Assembly: GCA_034359265.1 (NCBI GenBank)
Contig: CP136890.1
Coordinates: 27,818,501-27,882,500 of the forward strand
Direction of reading: 5' to 3'
Length of the DNA stretch: 64,000 bases
Source of the DNA: Canna indica
Taxonomy: Eukaryota > Streptophyta > Magnoliopsida > Zingiberales > Cannaceae
Shown here: in pieces, positions 10,823 through 23,977 of the stretch
How the letters are laid out: each line of letters starts with the position of its first letter
Numbering within the stretch: the stretch's first letter is position 1
Program-made: the position numbers and the translations under genes
The notes under the pieces: model-generated
Seen by the model: only the letters and a program-made list of their open reading frames with translations
The model's database searches: none
What the model was told of the DNA's origin: nothing

Positions 10823-12107
10823 AACCTCAATGTACATCGTCATCTCAACCGAGCCCACCTCCTTGAGCAGGTCGACCACAACATCCGACAAAAGGTATTG
10901 ATCGTCAAGAGAACCCCTTAGACCACAAGGAGTTAGACGCAGTGAGTGCATTTCGGGTATATAGTCCCAGCTTAGCCGGAGGAAGAATAGTGGGCAACCC
11001 TACCTGAGAATCTTGCACTGCCACCGTCACTACCGCCGCCACATCCATGGCCTCCTTTGGAAAAATAGCTTCATGAGGGGGGCAGATCCTCCCCCTCCAA
11101 AAACACAACGCCCAAAGCCCTGACCCTCTTCCTTCGCTTGAGAGGAGGGGAAGGAGAAGGCGAGTGGACCGGCGATTTGCCCAACCCCTGCGCCCGGGGC
11201 CCTGAAATCTTCGCCGATTTCAATGAAGGCGAGCGAGGAGAGACATTGGCCACTTACCCCTTTCCTTTGTCAACTGCATGGGCTTTCCATTTCAATTCCT
11301 TCCAATATGGACCGGAGGGACGTCTAGTTCATCCTTGAGGCTATCTTGTTGCAAAGAGAAGTCCGAAATGAGTTGGCTAAGGCAATAAAGCGGATACCAT
11401 ACAACCGAGGACTTGTTCTTGTCCCATCTCAACAACTCTTTATAGGAAAGAGGAGTAGAAGGCCCACACTGGTTTAAATACCTAATCACCGGCCTATCAT
11501 CGAGCAGAATGCCCCCCCCCCCCCCCCCCCCCACATCACCTCTAAGGCCAGAATTAATGACTGTTAGGTTCCGCCTCCAAAATAGTGGAACTTGCAAATA
11601 TGTCAAAATTCTTCTTCCCCGGGGTGCTACTAAAGAACACCCACAGACCCTTCTGCGTCCCCTTTGGTTTAAAGAAGGAAAAGAATAAATTGAGGATCAG
11701 CTTGATGTCGGGAACCATCAGAATTTCAAAGCAGCGGACAAACGCCTAGCTGTTCGAGTGAAGCTGTACGTCGGGGCAATGTTTGCTTAAGCCAATATCC
11801 CACACTCAAAATGAGTAAAGGGAAATTGAACACTGAGATCCTCAAACATGGTCCACTATACAAAGAAAAACTCAATATCCTTCCTGGAATGAATGACCAT
11901 GTCTTGTAGAGAATAGGGAAGACTCTCAAAGGCATCATCGTCACCAAAACGAGAGAGTGGCGCGCCTTTGCGGAAAGCCTCAATACCATTGGGGCTGGTC
12001 ATTACCAAGCTTTGTTGCCTTATCTCGTCATGAACTCACGAGTAAGGGTCCGCGGCTTCGCCTGCCTTACTTACTACCAACTCAAGTCTAACACTTTTCT
12101 TCCCCAT
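10823..12107 (-). pseudogene. Antisense gag-like ORF, unit 1, N-terminal half (Transposase_28-like)
   Basis: Starts at the ATG on the - strand at 12107 (MGKKSVRLELVVSKAGEA). Downstream, short open stretches carry FRKGAPLSRFGDDD, the LPYSLQDMVIHSRKD segment, a QFPFTHFEC motif and further remnants of the 'putative gypsy type' domain. It then runs through a basic/proline-rich stretch (about 11110-11190, PSPSPPLKRRKR) towards the coiled coil. Stops and frameshifts are frequent, and a 21-base C run (11512-11532) interrupts it. Its C-terminal half is at 2077-2755 beyond the copia insertion. Confidence 0.6.
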
Positions 12108-12794
12108 CAACCTAGCGAAGACTAGAAACCCTAATGAACGAATGACGAGTCAGTACAACCTACCAACCCAGGGACGACCCCGAAAAGGCAGAAGAAATAA
12201 AAGGTCAAGTGAGGTAGGCTTACCAGGAATGAATGACAGTGGACAAGGCGATGAACGGAGCGGCAAGTAACCGACGAAGACCTCGAGAGCATGAGCAAGG
12301 AATATGCAAGAACTTGGGACACAAGAAAACTCAAAATGTAGGAGATGAGAGGGATGTAAAGACTAGGAAGCGACAACCTCTTCATCGGACAATTGACAAT
12401 TGTGCTCTAACAATGGAATGAATCCTAGCTAATCGTCCCATGAGTGGCAGATACTTAAATGCCTCAAAGCATGAACGACCAGATCTCTGCGCCATGATTA
12501 CCCCTGCTTGAATTAAATGTCGAAAAAAGCAAGTAACAACAGGAGGCCGACATGTGGAAAGGAGCACTGCCTCTTCACGCAACCACCATACACTGGGTAC
12601 GAAACCAAAAAGTTGCAAATCAACGAGACCAAGAAATGCTGATCTCACCTACCTCGGCAATTCAATTAAAGATAGAATTCAACACATGCTCACTTACCGA
12701 AGTCCGACTAAGGTCAAACACTCGGAACATGCAAAAAGCTCGACACACAACTAGAGCTCGATATTAAGTCCCCAGACTCCGACCAAGCTCAAGG
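12108..12794. other. Spacer upstream of the antisense ORF, unit 1
   Basis: Conserved in units 1, 3 and 4. It contains ATTAGGGTTTC on the - strand just before the ORF start, which looks like a plant 5' leader. It ends with phrases CTAGAGCTCGA and AAGCTCAAGGGT just before the LTR-like segment. No convincing ORF. Confidence 0.5.
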
Positions 12795-13229
12795 GTTGTG
12801 GATTGGACTAGCTCTTTGGGCCCGGTCAGACCATGTCAAGATGCACCCACACTCATGAACCAAACTCATATTGAGCCAACACAACTTAGCTCGGGGGCTT
12901 CACCAGACCAAACAAGGATATCTTCATCCTCCATTAATTACTACAGATTCAACAATAATGAGCCCGCCATCTCCAGGATAAACTTCAACCCATTTTGGGC
13001 ATATCCCCGTGAAATCCTAGGAGACATCATCGCCAAAAATATCACTAACCTGCCTCATAAAATAGACATGACGCCCATCTGGCCGGTATACTCTCAATTC
13101 TAATTACATACCCATCGTCTAGGATTCTTTCTTACTTAAATATTAAATTTTCTTTGCATGTTACCCTCGGAGCCGCGCTGGACCAGGAGACACAAATGCC
13201 CGCATCACCCCGATTTCAGGTAAGAGCAA
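12795..13229 (+). repeat. LTR-like segment, unit 1
   Basis: Begins TGTGGATTGGACTAGC after a purine/GGG-rich tract (AAGCTCAAGGGT; AGCTCGGGGGC in unit 2). It contains a TATA-like stretch near 13088 and a TTCTTACTT...GTTACCCTCGGAGCCGCGC stretch that resembles the R/U5 region of Tat-type gypsy LTRs. This places the LTR on the + strand, opposite to the gag-like ORF. The 3' limit is approximate and I could not find a primer site after it. Confidence 0.45.
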
Positions 13230-15247
13230 GTTCATTAAATTAATTTTCGCTTTTATTACCAAAAAATAAGTGATCAATTGTTGTTGCCCAAATATTAAAT
13301 GAAATCCTCGTGTTTCTTGCTTGCTTTATTAACTAAAATACTCAATAAATTTGTATTTGTCTATTAGCTAAATAATTATTGTTCGCTAGTTCTCATACTT
13401 ATGCAAGATATCTTGGTCATTATTAGAACTATAAATGAGGATAAGCTGCACTAGAGAAAGACAAGGTGAGAATGAACGTTTATAACTACCTCACTTTATG
13501 GACTCATTCACTTTCATGGAATCAAAGACAAAATAACACCCTATCTTTGGCATAATAAATTACCTGGAGAAAATATCAATATTCGATTGACTATCCACGT
13601 TAGGTAAACTATAAACGAAGATCAAACTAATCTCAATAGGAATAAGTGTTTATGTGATGTTTGTTCTGTGTGGATCAAGCTTAGAACGCCACAACCATAC
13701 CTTTGAATTTTCTGCCTAGCTATACTGCTGAAGGGTGGGCATTCTTTCCTCAGACTAACTCGAAGTTGGAACAACCACATCTTGCCTTAACCTATCTCCC
13801 ATAAAACACCAACTCACTTTATTGTGATATAAACTTACATTAAAAAGTTTGTGATATATTTGAAACGAAAGAAACAAAAGATGTTTTCAAAATGACAATT
13901 GTAGCCCATTGACCTTAGCAATCACAGCTGTGGCCATGCACACTCGCTTGGATTATCTATCATCAACTCATTAGAGGTTACTCTCATTGTCTAATAATTT
14001 ATTTCCTCGATCTTGATATTTCCATAATTATTTTTAACATTTATTTAATTCATCTCTCCATTTTATTGTATTCTAGATCAATTCTCCAAAATTAAACACA
14101 AGCTGCTTTCACTAAAAAAAATTAAAAACAATTAGCCTATTTTAGTGAAAAACAACTCATCATCTTATTCAAAAGATTGATTTTAATTGATTGATGTAAA
14201 AACACGAGACCTTTTAATTTAATCGACCAAACTAGGATTCTTTTCAAATAATAAAGACTAAAGTGAAAATTAAAGCAAAATCAAGAAGTTAAACTGGGAC
14301 ATATTTTCAAAATTTACTGTTAAAGTAGAACAAAAAATAAATTTCATGAGTTAAAATTAAAATATTATACTTTAGAAGACAAAATAAAATCAACCTCAAT
14401 ATAATTTAATAGTAAAGCACTTATTTTTATGAGCAAATTATACATGAGTAACTTATTTTTTCTCATGAAACATGCAACTCATGTGGGATAAGTAACACAC
14501 CCTACTCACTTCAATGCCTCAAATATAATATATTTATGTAAGTAGGTATTAATTGTAAATGTTTATATGTATAAATCTTTTCGGACTTTTATAAATAAAT
14601 AAATAAAATACAAAAATCAAAATAAGAACTTTGGGATGTCAAAATCAAATTTGATTTTTTTCTTTCCACGTAAAAACCACACATTTATTCTTGAAAACAA
14701 GTTCTATGTTTTAAGAGGAGTTAATTTTAGCTTTGTCCATAAATTTTATCCCACATTCTCGCTTTGGCCCTAAAGTTAAAAAATCTCATTTTAACTCTTT
14801 AAATATATGTTTAGTTTCACTTTTATCTCCTGAAGGTTTAAAGGGTCATTTTAACTTTTAAAATTTATTTTAATTTTCACTTTAGTCCTTACGATTTTAC
14901 AAAATCCTATATTTGTTTGTTAATTATATTTTTTCTTTATTGTTAGTCAAAAAGTACGTACTAGTTAAAATTATCCTTATATTAAGTGAAATCTTTATAT
15001 ATTTCACATGTTCCATTAATTAATATACTTAATAATTTCGTACTTACGTAATCTCGAATATTTTATTCAATGCGAGGATGATATCAACTAGTCAATGATT
15101 GTTAGGTAATAATAAATTAACGTATTTTAAATTTTTTTGTAAAAGTTAATGTAACAATTAAAATAAAATTAAAGCTACAAATTGAAATATCTTGACATTC
15201 AGGATCAAAGTGAAATAGATATAAAATTTTAGAAGAGGATGTGCGAT
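13230..15247. repeat. AT-rich A and B segments, unit 1
   Basis: Non-coding. Segment A (to about 14110) and segment B (to about 15240) recur at 19096-21297, 37031-42262 and 48570-55446 with clear base-for-base similarity. B contains imperfect short tandem phrases CTCATTTTAACT and TTTAGTTTCACTTT. One copy of the roughly 190-bp monomer that is amplified in unit 4 sits at about 14420-14610. Confidence 0.7.
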
Positions 15248-15973
15248 CTTTCCGACCCCCAAGCGTGTTCTTGCCTTACGCTCCCCGCGAGCTCGACTTG
15301 ACCCCATAAGCAATCCTCGGCCATAGCGCCAGTACTTGTGACATCAGCGCACTTGAAAACCTCGGCATTCCCAGCGTCTTCCCCGACCAAAAACGCGGCC
15401 ACTGGCACCAAGCGAGATCAACTGTAGGGTCCTTAATGCCCTCTAAAGCTCCAAACATGGCTCCTAGCCTCAGTGACAACTTCCAGTCCTGAATGTGGAC
15501 AACTTCGACCAAGGGAAAATCTAAAGAGCATGTAGCTCAACGAATGACCACCGAGCAAGTAACATCGGTCCTAAATCTACCTGTAACAGGAACTCGATTT
15601 CAACATGAATACCCAAGGGTAGTCCGCTACCCTAAAGAGTAGCTACCGACTAGCCAACATCGGCCAAATAAGCGATAGAATCCTCTTTAGCCCAAACTGC
15701 TATCGACCATACAACGTCGACCAAATTCCATTCAACCGACCGAAGGGCGTCAACACTTTTCAAACGCTCAGCCCACAACAAGCAAAGGCAAATAAAACAA
15801 TACACTAAGAATATGGAAGAAAGTAAAACATCCAGAAATATATTCACAAGCCAACGAGGGGCAACAATGTTAGATGCCCATGAAGGGTGAATGTTAAAAG
15901 CCCTATAGGGAAGTAATCCACAGGCATGCAATACACATTACAACACGAGGGCACAATGGTTTAAGTTATAAAC
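15248..15973 (-). repeat. GC-rich module, unit 2
   Basis: Matches 1345-2076. It starts with GACCCCCAAGCG and contains short degenerate frames on the - strand, one including MHACGLLPYRAFNIHPSWAS (15650-15931), which recurs in units 3 and 4 (22195-22476, 42718-43035). That frame is conserved only because the DNA is repeated; no domain is recognised. Confidence 0.65.
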
Positions 15974-16612
15974 TTATCCAGACAAGGATGGAAGAACATC
16001 CGCGGCCACAGGAGGGGCGTCACTCTCGAAAACATCGGTCGCCATCATCGAAGAGGAGGTGACCGTTGAGAAGCAATCACCAGGGGCTCTTTCGTAGCCG
16101 ACGCAGATGCCTCCCCCTCCCTCACGGTGAGTGGGTCAACTAGGGACCACCCTGATCACCTTGAAGTACCAAGCCTCTAAGAAGTCAACTTCTAGGCCGA
16201 GAAACTTGGCCTGCTCTAGCGCTTTATCAAAGCCCTCAACGTACTGCAAAACATCATCGATCATCCCGATAGTCATCGATGTCGCCCTCAAGTCTTTGTA
16301 GTTCCCCATTGAGCTTCATAGGCTCAACCCGAATGACGGTTATATGAGCCTTCAGTTTAGCCTCCACCTCCGCTGCAACACTAATGCCAAACTCCAAGGC
16401 GGCCAGTGCATTTTCTAAGCTTTCGACTTTCTCGTCAAGGACGGCAGTCTTCTCCCATGCCTCTCTCGCCCTAGTTGCGGTATCGAAGTGAGTCTCGTTA
16501 AGATTCAGGATTTTCTCATCCCTCGCCTTGAGAGTTTTCTCTACCTCATCCACCCTTGCCTTTCAGAGAATCGATATCTCGAGCCGAGACCTCAAACATC
16601 TCCAGCACGGAT
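15974..16612 (-). pseudogene. Antisense gag-like ORF, unit 2, coiled-coil part
   Basis: The - strand frame at 16254-16553 gives 99 residues starting MDEVEKTLKARDEKIL, a coiled coil containing VESLENALAALEF. The tail motif follows downstream (degenerate) and ends at 15974 (LSG-stop). A related solo LTR at 16618 separates it from a short upstream remnant at 18203-18535. The Transposase_28-like part is deleted in this unit. Confidence 0.65.
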
Positions 16613-16617
16613 AACCT

Positions 16618-18197
16618 TGTTGGCTTAAGGTTTTCAATCTCGGTCTTAATCTCGGTTTTAATGATAACAAACATGGAACTAATGTTTCATTTTGAAATTC
16701 TTTCAGGTTTCATATCGGTTAGCGCTCGACGTCCTCGATTGAAAATATTGAAGAAATCGAAAAATCAGAAGGACGTTGGTTGACGTGCTCGGATTTGTCG
16801 GGAAGATAGAGTCTAGGTTTAGGGAGTCTAGTTTATGTTGTAAATCCTCATGATGATGCATAAGATCCCTAAAACCAACCCCAAATTCCAAAACCTAAAA
16901 ACCTGAAAACCGTCTGCCTAGGGAGCTCCTTGGAGAGCTATATGACCTAGACATTTACTTGACATAAAAATGGCGGTAATTGTTCCTTAGGTTAAAACTA
17001 GATAAGAGGTATTTTAAAGGATTTTTTGGAAGCCTTTAGCCTACTCATTCTTGACTCGAAAGATTAGAAAATTTTTGTTTTCCGAAAATTTGTACTAGAC
17101 CCCAAAAACTATATTTTAATTTTTTAGAAATTTTTATTGAATCCAAATGGGGGGTAATCCTTATATAACATTTATGTTTTAAAGTTATTAACTTTAAGTT
17201 AAAAAATATTATATAAGTAGACTTAGCAAAGACTTAGCAAAGACTGAACCCAAAAACGAGCAAACGAATTGAGTCGCGATATAGTCGATCGACCCTCCGA
17301 TCGACTGAACAGAGCAGTAGAAGCAAGAATTGCCAGCGATCGATTGGTTGGTCGATCGACGATCGACTGGACCATCGACTAGGCGTCGGCAACAGGCAAA
17401 AATACGCCAATTGACGCGTTGTTTCTTATGGGGAGTTATAAATACCCATCCAATCTTCCCTCTAGCTAATTTTTGATGCCTCCAAGCCTAAAAGTGTGAT
17501 TCTAAGCATCTCTACAAGCTTTCATTGTGTAATCCTTTCAAGAACCCTAGTTTTGATCTCAACGCCTTGATTTAGCCTTCAAGCTTCACCAATTCATTAT
17601 CTCAAGACATCAAGAGGACTAGGGAGTGTCTTTTGGAGCTAAGTACTTATTGATTGATTTATTGCTCTAATTGTTATTGTATTTTATTGTTTATTTCATT
17701 GTAATTGAGCTTGTAAGAAGACCTAGTGTCAGGTCTTGTGTGTAAGTGATTATCTTGGTGTAGAAGGTGTAAAACAACTTATGTAAACATAGTTTACTAG
17801 GATTAGTTGAGTTGTCCCTTAGGGTTGAGGTGGAAGAGTGCTCTCGGTAAGAAGGTGAAGACTTCCGGGTGTGGAAGTGTCTTAGGTTGAGAGTGAGACT
17901 CTTCGGGTCAAAGTCCTCTGTGTAAGGGAATCAATTTAATCTAGTAAACTTAGTTTGGAAATCCTAAGCGGGGTGCTTAGGTAGTGGAGTAGGCATTGGG
18001 GCCGAACCACTATAAATCTCTGTGTTAGCATTGTATCTTTGTTTGTACTTAATTGGTTTACATTTGCTTCCGCATCTAGTCGATAAATTGCGATTTGCCT
18101 AAATAATTTAAGAAATAACTAAAACCGTAATTAGACAACTAGTTTTGGATAACACACTATTCACCCCCCCCTCTCTAGTATGTCATTTCACCCAACA
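16618..18197 (+). mobile_element. Solo LTR related to the copia element, + orientation
   Basis: Begins TGTTGGCTTAAGG and ends TTTCACCCAACA (TG...CA). It is flanked by AACCT (16613-16617) and ATCCT (18198-18202), a 5-bp duplication with one change; unit 3 shows the unoccupied site (near 23158). It is the reverse complement of the same LTR family as 2761-4485: shared GTTAGCGCTCGACG near the start and GGGGTGCTTAGGTAGTGGAGT near the end. No internal region remains, so it is a recombination product. Confidence 0.88.
17283..17444 (+). promoter_or_regulatory. Palindrome block and TATA box of the solo LTR
   Basis: 17283-17372 is rich in GTCGATCGAC, GATCGATTGG and CGATCGACTGG phrases, and TATAAATA follows at 17437-17444. 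Same order and spacing as in the copia LTRs although the surrounding sequence has diverged. Confidence 0.55.
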
Positions 18198-18202
18198 ATC
18201 CT

Positions 18203-18535
18203 ATCTATCTCCAACTTCTTCGCCAAACCAGCCAATTGAAGGCTCTAAACCTCAATGTACTTGGTCATCTCAATTGAGCCTGCCTCCTCGAGCAGGCCGC
18301 TTAGAGCATCCGGCATAAGGTGTTGATCATCGAGAGAGAACCCCTTAGATCACAGAGAGTTAGACCCAGCCAGGGCGTTTTAGGCAAATAGTTTCGGCTA
18401 AGCCAGAAGAAGAATAATCATACCAGGGCACCACCTCGCTTGAGAATCTCCATTGCCATCGCCATCGCAGCCATGGCCTCCTTCAAAAAAATAGCTTCCT
18501 AAGGGGGCATATCCTCCTCCTCCTCCAAAAACAAA
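18203..18535 (-). pseudogene. Antisense gag-like ORF, unit 2, remnant upstream of the coiled coil
   Basis: Matches 10823-11100 of unit 1. At about 18535 the match jumps to the sequence equivalent to about 12697 of unit 1, so about 1.6 kb holding the Transposase_28-like domain and the ORF start is deleted. Confidence 0.6.
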
Positions 18536-18657
18536 ACACTCGAAGTCAGACTGAGGTCAAACACTCGAAACATGTAGAAAGCTCGGCAAACGAGCAGAAG
18601 TCGACACACTACTAGAGCTCGACACGAAATCCTCAGACTCCAACTAAGCTCGGGGGC

Positions 18658-19095
18658 TGTGGACTGGACTAACTCTTTGGACCCGATGGCCGGCCAGACT
18701 AGACTTGAATGCGCCCACACTCATGAACCAGATTGAGATCTAGACTACCACAACTTAGCTCGGGGGCTCCATCCGACCAAACAAGGATATATGTATCTTT
18801 CATTAATTACCAGAGCTACAGCAGTAATGAGCCTGTCATCTCCGGGATAAATTATGACCCACTTCGAGCAAATCCTGTGAGATCCTACGAGACATCATTG
18901 CCAAAATTAAACATCATTGACCTATCTCATAAAATGGACATGAACACATCAGGTATATTCTGAATTCCAAAACCGTACCCACCATCTGGGATTCCTTCTT
19001 ACTTGAGTGTCGGAGTGTCTTTGTAGGTCACCCTCTGAGCCACGACGGACAAGGAGACACAAAGGTCTGCATCACCCCAACTTCAGGCAAGAACA
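18658..19095 (+). repeat. LTR-like segment, unit 2
   Basis: Clearest copy: a tract AAGCTCGGGGGC directly before TGTGGACTGGAC, a GTATATTC TATA-like site near 18953, a CTTACTTGAGTGTCGGAGTG stretch and an end near CAAGAACA. Length about 438 bases. Assignment as LTR rests on these motifs and on recurrence at the same place in each unit. Confidence 0.5.
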
Positions 19096-21297
19096 TGTTC
19101 ACTAAACTAAAATTTGCTTTTATTACTAAAAAGTAAGTGATGAGTTGATGTGTTGCCCAGATATTAGATGAAATCCTCGCATGTCTTATGTGCTTTATTA
19201 ACTAAAATACTCAATAAATTTGTATTTGTCTATTAGTTAAATAATTATTGTTAGCTAGTTCTCAAACTTATGCAAGATATCTTGGTCATTATTAGAACTA
19301 TAAATGAGGATAAGTTGCACTAGAGATAGACAAGGGAAGGAAGGTTCATAACTACCTCGCTTTATGGACTCATACACATTCATGGAATCAAAGACAAAAC
19401 AACATCCTATCTTTGACATCAGAAATTATTCGGAGAAAATATCAATATTCGATTGACTATCCTCATTAGGTAAACTACAAACGAACGATAAACTAATCTC
19501 AAGAGGAATAAGTGTTAATGCAATGCTTGTTCTATGTGGATCAGGCTTAGAATGCCAAAATATATGTTCGAATTTTCTATCTGTACCATTGAAGGGTGGC
19601 ATTCTTTCCTCATAGTAACAAGAACAAACACATTTTTCCTTAACCTATCTCCCATGGACCATCAACTCACCTTATTGTGATATAAACACATGTATTAAAA
19701 AGTTTGTGATATATTTGAAACGAAAGAAACAAGTGATGTTTTCAAAATGATAATTGTAGCCCGTTGTCCTTAGCAATCACAGCTACGTGCGAACATGCAC
19801 ACTCGCATGGATTATCTATCATCAACTCATTAGAGGTTACTCTGATTGTCTAATAATTTATTTCCTCAATCTTGATTTTTTCATAATTCTTCTTAACCTT
19901 CATTTCATTCATCTCTTCTTCTTTTTTATTCTAGTTCACTCTTGAACACATGCTGCTTTCACTAAAAAGAAAGAATTTTATATATTTTTTAACCAAAAAC
20001 GTTATTTAAGATTAAATCTCACCTATTTTAGTGAAAAATAATTCACTATATTATTCCAAAAGATTGATTTTAATTGATTGATGAAAAAATAAGAGATATT
20101 TTAATTTAATCGATCAAACTATGACTCTTTTTAAATTATAAAGAATAAAGTGAAAACTAAAGCAAAATCAAGAAGTCAACGTGGGACTTTCCAAAGTTTA
20201 CCATTAAAGTTGAACTCAAAATAAATCGCAGAAGTTAAAATAAAATTGTTATGCCTTAGAAGTCAAAATGAAATCAACCGTATATAATATAATAGTAAAT
20301 CACTTATTTTTATGAGCAAGTTACACGTGAGTAACTTATTTTTGCTCATATAAAATATGCAACTCATGTGAGATAAGTAACGCACACTCTACTCACTTCA
20401 ATACCTCAAATATAATATGTTTAAGTAAGTAGGTATTAATTGTAACATGTTGTAAGTTGCTTAAAAATCTAAGGTTCGATTCTTAGTATGATCATCTATT
20501 GTGATTTTCTTTCTTTGTTATAAAAAAAGTAGGTATTAATTGTAAATGTTTATATTTATATACCTTTTTGGACTTTTATAAATAAATAAATAAAATACAA
20601 AAATCGAAATAGGAACTTTGGATGTCAAACTCAAATTTGATTTTTTCTTTCCACGTAAAAACCGCACATTTATTTTTGAAAATTTTAAGTTGTTCACGAG
20701 TTCTATGTTTTAAGAGGAGTTAATTTTACTTTTGTCCATAAATTTTATCTCAGATTCTCACTTTGGCCCATAAAGTAAAAAAAATCTCATTTTAACTCTT
20801 TAAATTTATGTTTAGTTTCACTTTTATCTCCGGAACGTTTAAGAGTCGCATTTTAACTTTAGAAATTTATTTTAATTTTTACTTTAGTCCTTACGATTTT
20901 ACAAAATCTTATATTTGTTTGTTAATTATATTTTTTCTTTATCGTTATTCGAAAAGTACGTACTAGTTTTTTTTAAAAGAAAAGAAAAAAGAAAAAAAAG
21001 TATGTACTAGTTAAAATTATCCTTACATTAAATGAAATCTTTATATATTTCACGTGTTCTATTAATTAATATACTTAATAAATTTGTACTTACGTAATCT
21101 CGAATATTTTATTCAATGCGCCGATGATATCAACTAGTCAATAACTATTAGGTAATAAGGATGCAAAGTAACGTATTTATAAAAAAATTTGTAAAGTAAA
21201 CATAATAATTAAAATAAAATTAAAGCTACAAATTGAAATATCTTGACATTTAGTATCTAAGTGAAATAGATATAAAATTTTAGAAGAGAATGTGCGA
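19096..21297. repeat. AT-rich A and B segments, unit 2
   Basis: Non-coding and parallel to 13230-15247. It contains a short purine/pyrimidine low-complexity insertion near 20964-21000. I see no gene. Confidence 0.7.
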
Positions 21298-22518
21298 TCT
21301 TTCCGACCCCAAAGCGTGGTCCTGCCTTACACTCCCCGCGAGCTCGGCTTGACCCCATTAGCGATCCTCGGCCATAACACCAGCGCTTGCAACCTCAGCG
21401 GCCTTGTAAACCTTGGCATTATTCCCGACACCTTCCCCCGACCTAGAGCGCGGCCTACCTCCAAGCAAGACCAACTACAGCATCCTTAACGTCCTCTAAA
21501 GCTCCAAACATGGCTCCTAGACTTAGTGACAGCTTCTAGCCCCGAACGTGGACAACTTCGACGAAGAGCAAATCTAAAGGGCATGCAGCTCAATTAGGGC
21601 TGGCAACGGATCATATACAGTGCAAATACTACATTATCCGTATCCGCACTGTATCCGCTACGGATGTGAATATGGATATCCATATCTGCACCGCTTCAAA
21701 TGTGAAAATCGGCACCACATCCGTATTCGTGCCGTATTTAATAAAAAAATATTAAAATAATATATTTAATTAAAAATCAATAAATTACCAATTCATTGAT
21801 CCAAAACAAATATATAATATACTTCAAAATTCATCTTGACATGGAATTACCATGGAGATCTTATATATATTAATAACTTAAATGGGAAAATAGTAATTCA
21901 AAGGTGCGGATAGGCGGTGCGGATCCACAGTCATATCCGTATCTGCATCGTATTCGTGCGGATATAAGTTTTCTAAATTCGTATCCGTATCCATACCCAT
22001 TTTTACTTGCGAATATGGATCAGATACGGTCCGGATGGAGTTTTTAGTTGGCGGATGCGAATAAAATTGCTACCCCTAAGCTCAATGAACGACCACCGAG
22101 CAAGTAACATCGGTCCTAAATCTACCTATAACAGGAACTTGATTTCAACATGAATACCCAAGGGTAGTCCGCTACCCTAAAGAGTAGCTACCGACTAGCC
22201 AACATCGGCCAAATAAGCGATAGAACCCTCTTTAGCCCAAATTGCTATCGACCATACAACGTCGACCAAATGCCATTCAACCAACCGAAGGGCGTCAACA
22301 CTTTTCAAACGCTCAGCCCACAACAAGCAAAGGCAAATAAAACAATACACTAAGAATATGGAAGAAAGTAAAACATCCAGAAATATATTCACAAGCCAAC
22401 GAGGGGCAACGATGTTAGATGCCCATGAAGGGTGAATGTTAAAAGCCCTATAGGGAAGTAATCCATAGACATGCAATACACATTACAACATGAGGGCACA
22501 ATGGTTTAAGTTATAAAC
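21298..22518 (-). repeat. GC-rich module, unit 3, split by a MITE
   Basis: Matches 15248-15973. It is interrupted at 21595-22078 by an hAT-type MITE. The part after the MITE is nearly identical to unit 2, which makes units 2 and 3 the most similar pair by eye. Confidence 0.65.
21595..22078. mobile_element. hAT-type MITE with 8-bp target duplication
   Basis: Terminal inverted repeats TAGGGCTGGCAA (left) and, read on the - strand from the right, TAGGGGTAGCAA. Flanked by AGCTCAAT at 21587-21594 and 22079-22086. The interior has repeated CGGAT, ATCCG and TATCCG phrases in both orientations and no ORF. The unoccupied site is in unit 2 near 15530. Confidence 0.9.
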
Positions 22519-23977
22519 TTATCCAGACAAGGATGGAAGAACATCCGCGACCACAGGAGGGGCGTCACTCTCGAAAACATCGGTCGCCATCATCGAAGAG
22601 GAGGTGAACGTTCAGAAGCAATCACCAGGGGCTCTTCCGTAGCCGACGCAGATGCCTCCCCCTCCCTCACGGTGAGTGGGTCAACTAGGGACCACCCTGA
22701 TCACCTTGAAGTACCAAGCCTCTAAGAAGTCAACTTCTAGGCCGAGAAACTTGGCCTGCTCTAGCGCTTTATCAAAGCCCTCAACGTACTGCAAAACATC
22801 ATCGATCATCCCGATAGTCGTCGATGTCGCCCTCAAGTCTTTGTAGTTCCCCATTGAGCTTCGTAGGCTCAACCCGAACGACAGTTATATGAGCCTTCAG
22901 TTTAGCCTCCACCTCCGCCGCAGCACTAATGTCAAACTCCAAGGCGGCCAGTGCATTTTCTAAGCTTTCGACTTTCTCGCCAAGGACGGTAGTCTTCTCC
23001 CATGCCTCTCTCGTCCTAGTTGCGGTATCGAAGTGAGTCTCGTTAAGATTCAGGATTTTCTCATCCCTCGCCTTGAGAGTTTTCTCTACCTCATCCACCC
23101 TTGCCTTTCAGAGAATCGATATCTCGAGCCGAGACCTCAAACATCTCCAGCACGGATAACCTATCTTTCTCCAACTTCTTTGCCAGACCAGCCAGTTGAA
23201 GGCTCTAAACCTTGATGTACTTGGTCATCTCAATCGAGCACCTCCTCGAGCAGGCCGATTAGAGCATCAAGTAGAAGGTGTTGATCGTCGGGAGAGAACC
23301 CCTCGGACCATAAAGAGTTAGACCTAGCCAGGGCACTTTAGGCACATAGTCCCCACTAAGCCAGAGAAAGAATAATCGTACAAGGGCACTACCTCGCTTG
23401 AGCATCCTCCATTGTCACCGCCACTGCCACCATCGCAACCATGGTCTCCTTCGGAAAAATAGCTTCCTAAGCGGCATATCCTCCTCCCCCAAAAACACAA
23501 TGCCCAAAGCCCTTACCCTCTTCCTTCGCTTGAGGGGAGGAGGGAAAGGAGAAGGTGATGGTACCCGCGATCTATCCAACCCCAAGGCCCCAGGCCCCAA
23601 AATCTTCATTGGTTTTAATGAAGGCGAGCGAGGAGAGACATCGGCCACTGGCCCCTTCTCCTTATCAACCACAAGGGATTTCCCTTTCAATTATTTCAGT
23701 GTGGACTGAAGGGACATCTGGTTCAACCTTGAGGCCATCTTGTCTACAAAGATAAGTCCGAAATAAGCAAATTCAAAATGGATAAGGAAGCAAAGCAGAT
23801 ACCCCGCGACCTTGGGCTGGTTATATATCCTACGACCGAGGACTTGTCCAGGTCTCATTTCAACAACTCTCTACAGGAAAGAGGAGTAGAAGGCCCACAC
23901 TGGTTTAAAAACCTAATCACCAGCTTATCAACGAGAAGAATGCCCTCCTCCTCTAAGGCTAGAATGATGGTCGAGAT
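22519..23977 (-). pseudogene. Antisense gag-like ORF, unit 3, middle and C-terminal part
   Basis: Frames at 22799-23098 (MDEVEKTLKARDEKIL, coiled coil with VESLENALAALEF) and 22681-22872 (tail with YVEGFDKALEQAKFLG and VDFLEAWYFKVIRVV) overlap in different frames, showing a frameshift between coiled coil and tail. It ends VADVLPSLSG-stop at 22519. Upstream, 23415-23690 carries the basic, proline-rich stretch (PSPFPPPLKRRKR). A solo LTR at 23978 cuts it from its N-terminal domain at 35368-35910. Confidence 0.65.

Noticed and set aside
13230..13290. A primer binding site after the LTR-like segment
   Set aside because: No TGG-starting match to a tRNA 3' end was found in any unit, so the LTR limits there remain tentative.
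15650..15931. 93-codon frame repeated at 22195 and 42718 as a conserved small gene
   Set aside because: It is conserved only as part of the repeated unit, has no recognised domain, and is broken in the other copies.
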